41,279 nucleotides of DNA from a virus. Within the stretch, counting starts at the first letter, position 1. Each line of letters opens with the position of its first letter. Location of the stretch: the IMG/VR virus record IMGVR_UViG_3300009505_001049, positions 1 through 41,279 of that record. One strand, written 5' to 3'. The position numbers were made by a program, and so were the translations under genes. This document shows positions 14,107 through 23,020 of the stretch, piece by piece. The notes under the pieces were generated by a model. It made no database searches, was not told the origin of the DNA, and saw nothing but the letters and a program-made list of their open reading frames with translations.

Positions 14107-14831
14107 TAGGAAATAGTGGAGATAGAGTATATCTTCAGGATAACAAAGTTATCAAAGAAGCAGGTGTTTATCCTATAAAGTTTAAACAACAAATGGATTG
14201 GTTACAAAACTGTACTCATCCTAATTTTATAAAGATTAAGCCTATTTCAGATACCTCATTTGAAATGAAAAAACACCCTACATGGTACGATAAAATCTGT
14301 GAACAGCCTTTAGTTAAATCAATTGAACAATTAGATGATCTTATTCATATAGTAAATGACTTTGATGGTTATGGTGCTGATGTAGATGTAAGATCTTATT
14401 TGGATAAATTAGAAGGGCGAACTGGTTATAAATATGAAGGTGAATTAAATGCAACATCTAGTTGGGGTTTTGTACACGGTGATTTAACAGTAAGTAATAT
14501 CTTATATGATAATGATTTTATTTTTATTGATCCGCGAGGTACTGAAGAACAGAATTATTATGACTATGGAAAACTGATGCAATCCTTTGTAATGAAATAT
14601 GAGGCCCATATATACAATGAAAGGAATTCTAAATATCTTAAGTTCTGTAGAGAAGCAGAAAACATAATGTATGAATGGTATGATGAATATCAATTAAAAT
14701 TCTTTTTAGCGGTCCACTTATTAGGAGCAGTACCTTTCTTTGAATTAAATGAAAGATATGAATTAGCTGGGATGTTCCTTAAAAAAGGCCATGAATTGTT
14801 TGACGAATTAGAAATTAAATATAGCAAATGA
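14085..14831 (+). CDS. Aminoglycoside/choline kinase-like phosphotransferase
   Basis: This 248-residue protein has a protein-kinase-like fold of the APH/choline kinase group. FVHGDLTVSNIL (129-140) holds catalytic D133 and metal-binding N138, and FIFIDPRG (145-152) holds D149, the DFG-equivalent. The N-lobe is short (GNSGDRVYLQDNKVIKEAG), with a probable ATP-binding Lys at K21 or K24. Substrates in this group are small alcohols, amines or sugars, not proteins. The gene overlaps the HAD gene by 22 bases and the nucleotidyltransferase by 4, so the three products are made together. The kinase plus nucleotidyltransferase pair recalls LicA-LicC (choline phosphate activation) as well as sugar-1-phosphate routes; sequence alone cannot choose between them. 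Confidence 0.72.
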   Translation: MHTGKVLVGNSGDRVYLQDNKVIKEAGVYPIKFKQQMDWLQNCTHPNFIKIKPISDTSFEMKKHPTWYDKICEQPLVKSIEQLDDLIHIVNDFDGYGADVDVRSYLDKLEGRTGYKYEGELNATSSWGFVHGDLTVSNILYDNDFIFIDPRGTEEQNYYDYGKLMQSFVMKYEAHIYNERNSKYLKFCREAENIMYEWYDEYQLKFFLAVHLLGAVPFFELNERYELAGMFLKKGHELFDELEIKYSK

Positions 14832-15535
14832 GTAGAGTAAGAAAAGCAATTATCTTAGCAGCCGGGAGGTCTACTAGGTATGGATCAAATAAACTTATAG
14901 ATCCAATTTTAGGAAAATCAACAATTCAGTACTGTATTGAATTCTGTATTGAAAATGGAATAGAGGATGCATATGTTACTATAAGTAAATCTGACTTCTT
15001 TTTTAAGAATAGAAATACAAAGTTATCTCATCCTATTATTGAAAGTTTATCAAAGTATAAAGAAAAGATAAACATTTGTTATGAATTCCAAAAGGATGAT
15101 GAATATGGACCAGGTGCAGCAATTAAAGCATGGGAAGGTAAATTTTATGAACCTTTCTTATGTCTCTTTGGTGACAATTATTATCAAGGTAATATTGGTT
15201 TAGAATACCATGATCCGAACAATACTGTTGTTACTTATAAGGATTACGAAACTAGAGCAAGAAATTTACAACTTGCTACTATCATAGAAGATGTGGTTAT
15301 TGAAAAACCTCATGGCGTAGTAAACGGAAGATACTTCTGCGGATATATGATATTTGCAAAAGAAGCGTTTGATAACTTAAGCAGTATTAAACTATCAAAT
15401 AGAAATGAATATGAAATTACTCATCTTATAAACTCGATGGATGTTTTAAAATTTGAAGAATTAAATATATGTTGGTATGACTTAACATACGAACAAGATA
15501 AACAAGTAATAGAAGATATTATTCAAAATTGTTAA
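14828..15535 (+). CDS. Sugar-phosphate nucleotidyltransferase
   Basis: This 235-residue protein begins with the nucleotide-binding signature AIILAAGRSTRYGSNKL (7-23). LFGDN (113-117) carries the metal-binding Asp116, and VIEKPHGVVNGRYFCGYMIF matches the product-binding part of RmlA-like and LicC-like enzymes. It transfers NMP from NTP to a phosphorylated sugar or alcohol, giving an activated donor. It overlaps the upstream kinase gene by four bases, and the kinase product is its likely substrate. It is not a close match to KdsB, which has a different N-terminal signature, so this is probably not the CMP-Kdo step. A GT-B transferase gene starts directly after it. Confidence 0.8.
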   Translation: MSRVRKAIILAAGRSTRYGSNKLIDPILGKSTIQYCIEFCIENGIEDAYVTISKSDFFFKNRNTKLSHPIIESLSKYKEKINICYEFQKDDEYGPGAAIKAWEGKFYEPFLCLFGDNYYQGNIGLEYHDPNNTVVTYKDYETRARNLQLATIIEDVVIEKPHGVVNGRYFCGYMIFAKEAFDNLSSIKLSNRNEYEITHLINSMDVLKFEELNICWYDLTYEQDKQVIEDIIQNC

Positions 15536-15536
15536 T

Positions 15537-16802
15537 ATGAAAGAGAATGTAAAAAAGATTGGCTTTTTTAAATTAGGTAAAGCCATAAAGTTTAATGAAA
15601 ACAGCTGGAGCGCAATCGGTGGTGATTGTGAACCTAAGCAATTAATTTGTTCAATTGCAAACCGAAATCCTAATATTGAATATTGGCTATTAAGCCCAAA
15701 TGACTTAGGTAAGTTTAGAGCAAAACAAAAACCTAAAGTAAATTCTTTATTTGGCCCCCCTCCTACTGATGAACCTGTAGTTCCTAATAATATTAAGGAA
15801 TTTCATTCAACTATGAAAGAGAGAAAATCTACTGATGAAACTGTTGAAATTATTCAAGGTTTAGATTTAGATTTTATTTTCTTTTATACTGGTCCAACAA
15901 GTACCGTTAATATTCCAGAGTATATTAATAAGAAGGATGGTACTGGTCAAGTTAAATCATTAGACTTCTTTAAGTATTATGCAGCTCCTATTATTAAATC
16001 AATGAATGAGTTGGAAAAGAAAGTTCCTATTGTTGGTTTACTTGTTGATAACCGTTATATACTTGCATGTAAAGATTGGGGAATTAATAATAGACCAACT
16101 TATTACTTAGCACAAAATACATTTACTAAAGAAGAACAATATTTCTGCAATCCACCCTTGCGAGATGTCAAGACTATCACATCAACATATGAATATTCAG
16201 GTATTGAAACAGTATTCTTATTAGATAAGAAAAGATATGATACTGATGAATTATTCAAAATGAAGAAAACTGATTCGTTTATGATGTTACAGAATCAAGG
16301 TAAAGGTTCTGGTGGAATGGACCGATGGGATCCGGTAAAAGAATATATTGTTGATCAAGAAATTGAGACTGATATCTATGGAAAATGGGATGATGAAATC
16401 AAGGAAAAATATCCTAAATGGTTTAAAGGAGAAACTAGAATTGAAACAATGACTGATGAATTACTTGGTACTAAATATACATTCTGTGTACCTATTAAAG
16501 AAGGTATGGTAACATCTAAGTATGCTGAAATGCTACACTATGGTATTATACCATTCTTACATCCGTCTTACGACACTGACTTTAATGTCTTCCCTGAAGG
16601 TCATTTTATTCGATGTAAATCAGCAGAAGATTTAAAAAAGAAAATTGAATTCTTAAATGCAAACCCAGAGCATTACAAGAAATTATTTTATAACCTGCAA
16701 GAAAAGTATCTTAAGGATTCTTATTATACTGGAGAACATGTAGATAACAAGATCTGGGAATCTTATGAACACGTAACAAAAACTGAAACAATAGATGTAT
16801 AA
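15537..16802 (+). CDS. GT-B glycosyltransferase resembling phage DNA glucosyltransferases
   Basis: This 421-residue protein has an N-terminal Rossmann-like half: KIGFFKLGKAIKFN at the start, DFIFFYTGP, then PIVGLLVDNRYILACKDWGI. The C-terminal donor-binding half has YGKWDD, then ELLGTKYTFCVPIKEGMVTS, KYAEMLHYGIIPFLHPSYDT and a terminal helix with KIWESYEH. The order and feel resemble T4 beta-glucosyltransferase (YGG or YGK, then a conserved E-H/Y-G-I-P stretch), with about 70 extra residues. A cytosine-C5 methyltransferase two genes downstream makes modified DNA bases a possible acceptor; an alternative is a virion or cell-surface glycan. It overlaps the epimerase gene by eight bases. Confidence 0.6.
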   Translation: MKENVKKIGFFKLGKAIKFNENSWSAIGGDCEPKQLICSIANRNPNIEYWLLSPNDLGKFRAKQKPKVNSLFGPPPTDEPVVPNNIKEFHSTMKERKSTDETVEIIQGLDLDFIFFYTGPTSTVNIPEYINKKDGTGQVKSLDFFKYYAAPIIKSMNELEKKVPIVGLLVDNRYILACKDWGINNRPTYYLAQNTFTKEEQYFCNPPLRDVKTITSTYEYSGIETVFLLDKKRYDTDELFKMKKTDSFMMLQNQGKGSGGMDRWDPVKEYIVDQEIETDIYGKWDDEIKEKYPKWFKGETRIETMTDELLGTKYTFCVPIKEGMVTSKYAEMLHYGIIPFLHPSYDTDFNVFPEGHFIRCKSAEDLKKKIEFLNANPEHYKKLFYNLQEKYLKDSYYTGEHVDNKIWESYEHVTKTETIDV

Positions 16803-17817
16803 TTCCGAAACAAAAATCCTAATCACCGGTGGTGCTGGGTTCGTTGGTACAAATTTTATTAACGATTTATTAAAAAGAGGGCACAACCCTAAATGTATTG
16901 CTGTAATTGATAATATGGAACATGGTACTTATATACCTAAAGTCCATGATCAAATTGAAAATTTTCATAAAGTAGATATTAGAAATCAATATGTAGAAAA
17001 TATAATTCAGGAATTTTCCCCTGATTATGTTTACCACTTTGCAGGTTTAGTTTCTATTTATGATTGCCACGAAGACCCTTATGAAGCTGTAGATAATAAT
17101 ATCTTAGGAAGTATTAATGTAATGAACGGTTGTGTAAAGGCAGATGTAAAAAGAATTATCTTTAGTGAAACTTCTGCAGTATATGAAAATTGTGAAATGC
17201 CTAAAGAAGGATTTAATGAAAAGCAATCTGATCCTACTACAATTTATTCTACGACTAAAGCATGCCTTGCCTTATTAGCAGAATCATATCAGAGAACTAA
17301 AGGTTTAAATTATACTGCATTAAGATACTTTAATGTTGCAGGGCCACTGCAAGATTATAATAGAACCATCCCTCCTGTATTTGCTGGATTTATTTTAAGA
17401 ATTAAAGGTAATCATAACCCTATAGTATTTGGGGATTATATGAAAGCAAGAGATTATATTGATGTATCCGACGTTAACGCATTTCATATTCTTTGTATGG
17501 AAAATGAAGACACTGCAAATCAAACATTTAATTTAGGTACTGGTAAAATGACAAACCTAATGGATCTTAAAAATATGATTGGTGATATTATGGGAATAGA
17601 TAAACCTGTGTTTGATCACTACGATCCGATTGCAGGTGAAGCTCTAAATATTAGAGGGGATATCTCTAAGGCTAAGTCAATGGGATGGGAACCTAAAAAA
17701 GATATCAGAGATACGATAAAAGAAACAATAGTTTACCTTGAAGAAGAAATTAACCAAGGGACCATTGATCCACTAACATTTATGGAAAATTTAGAAATTG
17801 AAAAAGTAAAAATTTAA
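16795..17817 (+). CDS. NAD-dependent sugar epimerase/dehydratase (GalE-like)
   Basis: This 340-residue extended short-chain dehydrogenase binds NAD via GGAGFVG (12-18). It keeps SETSAVY as the Ser/Thr of the triad and Y151-x3-K155 in YSTTK. LRYFNVAGP, RDYIDVSDV and FNLGTG are further signatures of UDP-glucose 4-epimerases and nucleotide-sugar dehydratases. It would interconvert or modify a nucleotide-sugar, probably the one activated by the upstream nucleotidyltransferase, for the transferases on either side. It starts eight bases inside the GT-B gene and ends three bases before the DNA methyltransferase, so sugar and DNA modification genes share a transcript. UDP-galactose/glucose interconversion is the default guess. 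Confidence 0.85.
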   Translation: MYNSETKILITGGAGFVGTNFINDLLKRGHNPKCIAVIDNMEHGTYIPKVHDQIENFHKVDIRNQYVENIIQEFSPDYVYHFAGLVSIYDCHEDPYEAVDNNILGSINVMNGCVKADVKRIIFSETSAVYENCEMPKEGFNEKQSDPTTIYSTTKACLALLAESYQRTKGLNYTALRYFNVAGPLQDYNRTIPPVFAGFILRIKGNHNPIVFGDYMKARDYIDVSDVNAFHILCMENEDTANQTFNLGTGKMTNLMDLKNMIGDIMGIDKPVFDHYDPIAGEALNIRGDISKAKSMGWEPKKDIRDTIKETIVYLEEEINQGTIDPLTFMENLEIEKVKI

Positions 17818-17820
17818 TAT

Positions 17821-19083
17821 ATGGAAAAAGAATTAAAATGGGGTACTATAATTCCACTAATTGGTGGTAGTGCTATAGGATGTAAAAAATCTGCAGGTAA
17901 TGAACCGGCATTTCATTTAAGCTATGATGCATTTGCTGCTAACGAAAGTCATATCGAAAAATATTGGCCAGAAGTACCTATGTACAGATTGGATCATGAA
18001 GATTTAGATATACCTAAACAAACCTTTAATGAAGTTGATTATGTAAATTCAGTATGCCCGTGTGCAGGTTTATCACAATTAAATTCTGCAAAAGGTAGTG
18101 CTGCATCTCGAGGATCTGGTGCAACGCAGAACCAATGGATGTATAATTCATCAGAGTATATTTTAGAAAATGTAAAACCTAAAGTTCTTTGGGGTGAAAA
18201 TGCACCTGGTCTTTTTACTAAGATGGGAGAAGGTGTAGTTGATAGGTTAAAGGCTATCGGTGAAAAATACGGATATAGTTTTTCGTTAATTAAAACTAAT
18301 ACTGAATTGCATGGAATTCCACAAAGGCGAATGAGAACATTTTATTTCTTTTGGAATACTCCAACCGTTCCTATGTTAAGTTGGAAGTTTAGAGAAAAGA
18401 AAAATCTTATTGATTATCTTAATGAAATACCGGAAGATGCTACTCATCAAGATATGTTTATGGTTGAAGGAAAGGTTACGGATCATTTTAAACCTTATGA
18501 ATATGTTTTAGAAAAAGAAGGTTTAACTCATTCTGAATTTGCTGCTAAATTTAAGAAAGGTACTATTGCTCAATATTTAGAAAAAAATGAATTAATACCT
18601 GACTGCATTAAGTGGTTAGAGAAGCATTATCCAAAAAGAGGATTTTCAAATAAAAAATCTACTAAGACTTTTATTGATATGTTAGAACATCAGCAATATA
18701 AGACAAGTCAAGGATTAGGTTATTGGGATGCATCACCACACTTCTTTCATGATTCTTTTTCTGCTCTTATTGGTAGAAATATGTTTAACGGAGTTCATCC
18801 TATAGAAAATAGATATCTCAATGTAAGAGAGATGCTGCACTTAATGGGCCTACCTTTAGACTTTGGTATCGAAAATGCAAAGCAAGTAAATCATATCGCT
18901 CAAAATGTACCAGTAACTACTGCAATGGATATGGCTGATGAAGTAAAGAAATTTTGTAATGGAGAAGCTAAGATGACTAACTATACTTTTCTGAAGCAAG
19001 ATAATACAAACCATAAAATTATTGACTCTACTGAAATTGGAGCTGAACCTAAAAAGAAGTATAAAGTAACAAATATAATTTAA
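17821..19083 (+). CDS. DNA cytosine-C5 methyltransferase
   Basis: In this 420-residue protein, motif I is IPLIGGSAIGCKKSAGN near the start and motif IV is VCPCAGLSQLN with catalytic Cys81. Motif VI is GENAPG with Glu126, motif VIII is GIPQRRMRTFYFF, and motif X is HIAQNVPVTTAMDMADEV near the end. It would transfer a methyl group from SAM to C5 of cytosine in a specific sequence. The region between motifs VIII and IX holds the target-recognition domain. A solitary phage enzyme can protect DNA from host restriction. Its place after a GT-B transferase and an epimerase also allows it to start a multi-step base modification, but no TET-like hydroxylase was found in this window. Confidence 0.9.
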   Translation: MEKELKWGTIIPLIGGSAIGCKKSAGNEPAFHLSYDAFAANESHIEKYWPEVPMYRLDHEDLDIPKQTFNEVDYVNSVCPCAGLSQLNSAKGSAASRGSGATQNQWMYNSSEYILENVKPKVLWGENAPGLFTKMGEGVVDRLKAIGEKYGYSFSLIKTNTELHGIPQRRMRTFYFFWNTPTVPMLSWKFREKKNLIDYLNEIPEDATHQDMFMVEGKVTDHFKPYEYVLEKEGLTHSEFAAKFKKGTIAQYLEKNELIPDCIKWLEKHYPKRGFSNKKSTKTFIDMLEHQQYKTSQGLGYWDASPHFFHDSFSALIGRNMFNGVHPIENRYLNVREMLHLMGLPLDFGIENAKQVNHIAQNVPVTTAMDMADEVKKFCNGEAKMTNYTFLKQDNTNHKIIDSTEIGAEPKKKYKVTNII

Positions 19084-19094
19084 TTATAAAAACT

Positions 19095-20111
19095 ATGAAA
19101 GATAACGCGTTAGCAATAGGAATATCAAGCCTTGAGTTTACAAACATCTTATGTAGCTATTATCCTAAAGGAGTAAAAGAAAAGTTTGATATTTACCTAT
19201 TTGTAGATGATAGTAAAATAGATTTAGATAAACTACAAGGTATTTTTAAAGAGCATGATTTAGACATTTTTAAAAATGCAAAAATTATTATTTTAAATGA
19301 CCTATATGATTACTATATAGAAAAACATGGATATAACGGTAAGGCGAGAGACTTCTTATTAAGCCATGGCTGTTTATTTAAAATCTTAATGCCTATATAT
19401 CTAAAAGAAAAATTTGGAGTTAAGAGAACTCTTGTATCAGATGATGATGTATTCATTTTAAATGACATCAGCTATATGTGGGATGAGTACGAAGAGTTTG
19501 GTATTAAAAAAGAAAATTTATTCTATATTAGAAATAAAGATAAGCATGAAGTAATGGCTGCCTTTAATGAAATATTTGAATCAGATTTTACTTTAGATGA
19601 AATGAATGCTCTTTCAATAAATGCAGGTAATATAATTTATGGAGAAGATCCTAAATTAGAATATTACTTTGAAAGATTTATGAAGCACTCTTTTGTCCAT
19701 CATCAGTATTTTAATTTTACCGGATATACCAGTTGGACTGTAGAACAAAGATTCCATCATTTTAATATTCATAGGTATTTATCAGAAGGGAGAAAGGTTA
19801 AATTTACAGAAAGTAAAGATTTAAGGTTAATGCAAAATAGAGATAAGATGATGAAAGCTGGTACGCCACCTGACAAATATCTTAAAGTAGTTGTACCATC
19901 AATTATTCATTATGCAATAGGAACCAAAAAACCTTTATGGTTAAATGATTTTTTGCCTGGACTAGAATGGAGGTATGGATTTGTATATGAAGCTAAGTAC
20001 GAACTAAAAGGTATCCTATATAACAAATCATGGACACCTCCACCTTTTAAAAGTGTACAGAAAACCGGATTTAATTTAAAATCAGATTTAAAAACAAATT
20101 CGGTGTTTTAG
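19095..20111 (+). CDS. GT8-like glycosyltransferase
   Basis: This 338-residue GT-A enzyme shows FDIYLFVDDS in the first Rossmann strands, a metal-binding triad D116-D118 in LVSDDDVFIL, NALSINAGNIIYGE, and late SIIHYAIGTKKPLWL, matching the GT8 HxxGxxKPW ending. The final 50 residues (YELKGILYN, then a Pro-rich segment) are unassigned. It would move a sugar from a nucleotide-sugar to an unknown acceptor with retention. It is the last gene of the sugar-methyltransferase run before the clamp gene's own promoter-like site. The acceptor could be a glycan, a protein or modified DNA; nothing in the sequence decides. Confidence 0.72.
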   Translation: MKDNALAIGISSLEFTNILCSYYPKGVKEKFDIYLFVDDSKIDLDKLQGIFKEHDLDIFKNAKIIILNDLYDYYIEKHGYNGKARDFLLSHGCLFKILMPIYLKEKFGVKRTLVSDDDVFILNDISYMWDEYEEFGIKKENLFYIRNKDKHEVMAAFNEIFESDFTLDEMNALSINAGNIIYGEDPKLEYYFERFMKHSFVHHQYFNFTGYTSWTVEQRFHHFNIHRYLSEGRKVKFTESKDLRLMQNRDKMMKAGTPPDKYLKVVVPSIIHYAIGTKKPLWLNDFLPGLEWRYGFVYEAKYELKGILYNKSWTPPPFKSVQKTGFNLKSDLKTNSVF

Positions 20112-20114
20112 CTT

Positions 20115-20148
20115 AAACTAAGTAACAATAATCAATATAATAATAAAC
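20115..20148 (+). promoter_or_regulatory. Early/middle-type promoter before the clamp gene
   Basis: AAACTAAGTA (20115-20124) is followed by CAATATAATAATAAAC (20133-20148), with the ATG at 20163. The upstream AAACTAAGTA is shared with the site before the polymerase C-terminal half. Confidence 0.55.
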
Positions 20149-20162
20149 AAATAATATTTTAA

Positions 20163-20912
20163 ATGGAAACAAAAATTAACAAAATTGACGGTTATGAATT
20201 AAGTTCATTCGTTCGCAAATTACTTCCAATTGACAAATTCATTTTTATGAAAATCGCTAAAGAAGGTACTGTATCTTCTGTCTATTTTCCTGAGAGAGAT
20301 GCCGTAAAATTGGTTAACACACCAACCTCTGATATCTTTGATGCTGACATTAAAGAACCAGTAAAGGTTAGTTTTTATAACGGTACTAAAGTTATTGATG
20401 CATTAAGTCATTTTAATGGAGATGTACAGGGTCGTATTAAATATACCGAGTATGATGGAGAATTAATGGCAAGTGATTTTATTTTAGAAAATGAAGATCT
20501 TCAAATTAATTTGGCATGTACAGATCCTTCATTATCTTTTATGGAAATGAGCAAAGAAGAAACTGATAGAGCATTTGATGTTGAATCTAAAATGTTTGAT
20601 TTTGATTTACTCACAACACATGTAGATAAAATGAAATCATTATTTAACCTTGATAAAGATGAGGATATCTTTACTCTTTACATTGGAGAGAAAGGAATCA
20701 ATATCAAAGGTACTTCTTATGATGCTACATTATGTCACTCTTATGATTCAAATGTAGAAAAAGGTGCTAAGGTTGTGATATACAAAAAGTATATTAATCT
20801 ATTAGACAAAGAAAATTACAAGGTAAGTGTTTGTGAAAATAAAGTAGTATTTAAATCTCTTGATACTAATACACACTTAACTGTTGCTGTTGCTATAACA
20901 GACGAGGATTAA
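20163..20912 (+). CDS. 45: Sliding clamp, gp45-like
   Basis: This 249-residue protein has low sequence identity to characterised clamps, but its size and strand-rich pattern fit T4 gp45 (228 residues). The C-terminal segment (INLLDKENYKVSVCENKVVF, then LTVAVAITDED) resembles the gp45 end, where NYKLLLW and YVVALEAD occur. The position before the polymerase half, uvsX and 41 matches the T4 order 45, 43, uvsX, 41. A trimeric clamp would tether the polymerase and, in T4, also activate late transcription together with gp55. Both partners are encoded in this window. The fold call rests on partial motif similarity plus gene order, so it is moderately sure. Confidence 0.62.
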   Translation: METKINKIDGYELSSFVRKLLPIDKFIFMKIAKEGTVSSVYFPERDAVKLVNTPTSDIFDADIKEPVKVSFYNGTKVIDALSHFNGDVQGRIKYTEYDGELMASDFILENEDLQINLACTDPSLSFMEMSKEETDRAFDVESKMFDFDLLTTHVDKMKSLFNLDKDEDIFTLYIGEKGINIKGTSYDATLCHSYDSNVEKGAKVVIYKKYINLLDKENYKVSVCENKVVFKSLDTNTHLTVAVAITDED

Positions 20913-20925
20913 TACTACGTCGTTA

Positions 20926-21867
20926 ATGGAAAAAATTGACATTGTATTACAAGGACCTTATAATAATGATTTTGTTAATGAAATCGCATTACATTATTTA
21001 GCATTAGCCTTTGTCAATAATATAATTATTTCTCATCACACATCTGATACTAAAGAAAGACTATTACATAACAACATAAAATTCATCGCTACCGATAAAG
21101 TTAAACCTATCGGTAGTGGTAATGAAAATTTACAAATAGTATCTTCTTTAGCAGGTATAAAAGCAACATCTACTAAGTTCATTGTAAAAATGAGAAATGA
21201 TCAAAAGTATACATTAGATTCTATGAAGACAATGTATGACTTTTATAATCAGAACTCTGAAAGAAAACTTTCTTTTACAAATGATGCATCTAAACCTTAT
21301 AATAGAATATGTGTGGCAGGTAATTTTTCACACTTACCTTTTCATCCTAGAGATCATATTTTTTGGGGAAATAAAAATGACCTAATTGATTTATTTAGTT
21401 TACCTTTAGATAATTATGATATTTACCAAAGGTTAGATAATCACGATGATGACATAGTTGATGTTATTAATAGGAAAGATGCTAATTGGATTTTAACTGA
21501 TCCGCACCACTTACCTTCTGAAGTTGTAATGAAAAATAATTTATCATGGATATTTTATGAGCAGCCGCCAGAGGAAAATTATAGTATGCCGTTAATAAGA
21601 ACTGAGGCAAGGATAGGTTTAAACTATATAGCTAAATTTAACCCAAAGGTGAATATGTTTTTATCTAATCCTAAAGAATATGTACACGATGGCGCTCCTA
21701 ACTACCATGAAGCAGTAAACATAAGTACTGATTTAACACCTAAGATTTTTAAATCCTTCCCTAGGGCCGGTATTGATTTATCATGTCCAAAAAATAATTG
21801 GAGTAATTATCCATACGACCAGCAATATGAACAGTATGGCGAAAGATGGCATGAAAATAATGTTTAA
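20926..21867 (+). CDS. WavE-like lipopolysaccharide glycosyltransferase
   Basis: This 313-residue protein starts IDIVLQGPYNND, followed by NNIIISHH, then KFIVKMRNDQKYTLDS and PRDHIFWGNKNDL. This is the pattern of the WavE family of LPS core/O-antigen glycosyltransferases (QGP, then KxRxDQ, then a D-x-x-F/W-F/W-G). It sits between two replication genes (clamp and polymerase C half) with no promoter-like site of its own, so it is co-transcribed with the clamp. Its presence shows the sugar genes have spread into the replication core. The acceptor is unknown; an LPS or virion glycan is likely from the family. Confidence 0.65.
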   Translation: MEKIDIVLQGPYNNDFVNEIALHYLALAFVNNIIISHHTSDTKERLLHNNIKFIATDKVKPIGSGNENLQIVSSLAGIKATSTKFIVKMRNDQKYTLDSMKTMYDFYNQNSERKLSFTNDASKPYNRICVAGNFSHLPFHPRDHIFWGNKNDLIDLFSLPLDNYDIYQRLDNHDDDIVDVINRKDANWILTDPHHLPSEVVMKNNLSWIFYEQPPEENYSMPLIRTEARIGLNYIAKFNPKVNMFLSNPKEYVHDGAPNYHEAVNISTDLTPKIFKSFPRAGIDLSCPKNNWSNYPYDQQYEQYGERWHENNV

Positions 21868-21900
21868 ACTAAGTATAAACTTTACCATATAAAAATAAAA
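21866..21900 (+). promoter_or_regulatory. Early/middle-type promoter before the polymerase C half
   Basis: AAACTAAGTATAAACTTT (21866-21883) overlaps the preceding gene's stop and is followed by CCATATAAAAATAAAA (21885-21900); the ATG is at 21902. The TATATAA-like box is unusually close to the start codon (about 15 bases). Confidence 0.5.
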
Positions 21901-21901
21901 A

Positions 21902-23020
21902 ATGACAGAGGAATTACAAAAAATTAACGAGGAAGCTTCTAAATTTTACAATTATGAACAAGCTGTAAAATTAATGCTTAACTCTATTTATGGCGCATTT
22001 GGTAATCCTTACTTTTATTTCTTCAACGTTGATATTGCAGAAACTATTACACTCCAAGGTAAAGATGCAATTCTTTACACCGAAAACTTAGTTAACAAAT
22101 ATTTTAAAGAATATTGGCATAAAGATACTGCTGCCCACCAAGCTATGGGAATAACCGTAACTGGTAAAATTGAAAAACCTGTTGGTATTTATATTGACAC
22201 GGATTCGGTATATGTAAAGTTTGAGGAACTAATTAAAAAATCTGAAGGGTGGGAAGGTGATGAAAAAGAATTCATTTTAAAGTTATATGAAGTAAGGCTT
22301 AAAGCTTATATAGAAAAAATTCTACAAGTTTATGCTGATAATAATAATGCAGAAAACTTTTTATCATTTGAATTAGAAAGTATTGCTAAGAATGCAATAT
22401 GGTTGGCTAAGAAAAAATACATGCAGAATATTGTTTGGAAGGATCCGGATATTCATTATGACGATCTTTCTAAAATTAGTTCTAAAGGATTTGAAATTAT
22501 ACAGTCATCCACTCCAATTTTTGCTAGAGAAAAACTAAAAGAATTGCTAACATATATATTTTCGGTTAGTGAATTAGATATGGGAGCCTTTGCTGCATTG
22601 CTTAAAGATATAAAAAGACAATTTAGATTAGCAAATGTTGATCAAATTTGTTTTTCACGAAAGGTTAATAATTATCAAAAGTACATTGTAAATGATTATG
22701 AACAATTTGAGATTGCATCAAAATGCCCAATCGGCGTAAGATCTGCAGGTTATCATAATTACCTTTTAAATAATTCTGGCCTTAAAGGAAAATATCAACC
22801 TTTAGGAAATGGCGAAAAATGTAAAATGTATTTTTCTACTGATAACTCGTGTGACGTGTTTGCATTTGCGCCTGGTGATTATCCTTATGAATTTGCCCCT
22901 AAGATTGATTATGATAGGCAATTTGAAAAAACTATATTAGATCCTATTAATCGTGTAGTAACTGCGATGGGTTTTAAATCCTTTAATAGAAATCTGATTT
23001 ATACAACAAGCTTATTTTAA
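21902..23020 (+). CDS. 43 (C-terminal part): DNA polymerase family B, C-terminal half (motifs B and C, thumb)
   Basis: This 372-residue protein starts with an acidic helix (MTEELQKINEEASKFYNYEQ) and motif B (AVKLMLNSIYGAFGNPYFYF). The palm carboxylates are in motif C (GIYIDTDSVYVKF). WLAKKKYMQNIV (the KKRY-type motif) and the thumb follow, and the chain ends NLIYTTSLF, perhaps a clamp-binding tail. It has no exonuclease and no motif A, which are on the product of 6204-7619. The two proteins must associate to make an active enzyme. The gene sits where T4 keeps gene 43, between the clamp and uvsX, so this half is in the ancestral place. It has its own early/middle-type promoter-like site. Confidence 0.9.
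   Translation: MTEELQKINEEASKFYNYEQAVKLMLNSIYGAFGNPYFYFFNVDIAETITLQGKDAILYTENLVNKYFKEYWHKDTAAHQAMGITVTGKIEKPVGIYIDTDSVYVKFEELIKKSEGWEGDEKEFILKLYEVRLKAYIEKILQVYADNNNAENFLSFELESIAKNAIWLAKKKYMQNIVWKDPDIHYDDLSKISSKGFEIIQSSTPIFAREKLKELLTYIFSVSELDMGAFAALLKDIKRQFRLANVDQICFSRKVNNYQKYIVNDYEQFEIASKCPIGVRSAGYHNYLLNNSGLKGKYQPLGNGEKCKMYFSTDNSCDVFAFAPGDYPYEFAPKIDYDRQFEKTILDPINRVVTAMGFKSFNRNLIYTTSLF

Noticed and set aside
14828-15535. Nucleotidyltransferase as KdsB (CMP-Kdo synthetase)
   Set aside because: The N-terminal AAGRSTRYG signature fits RmlA/LicC-like enzymes rather than KdsB.
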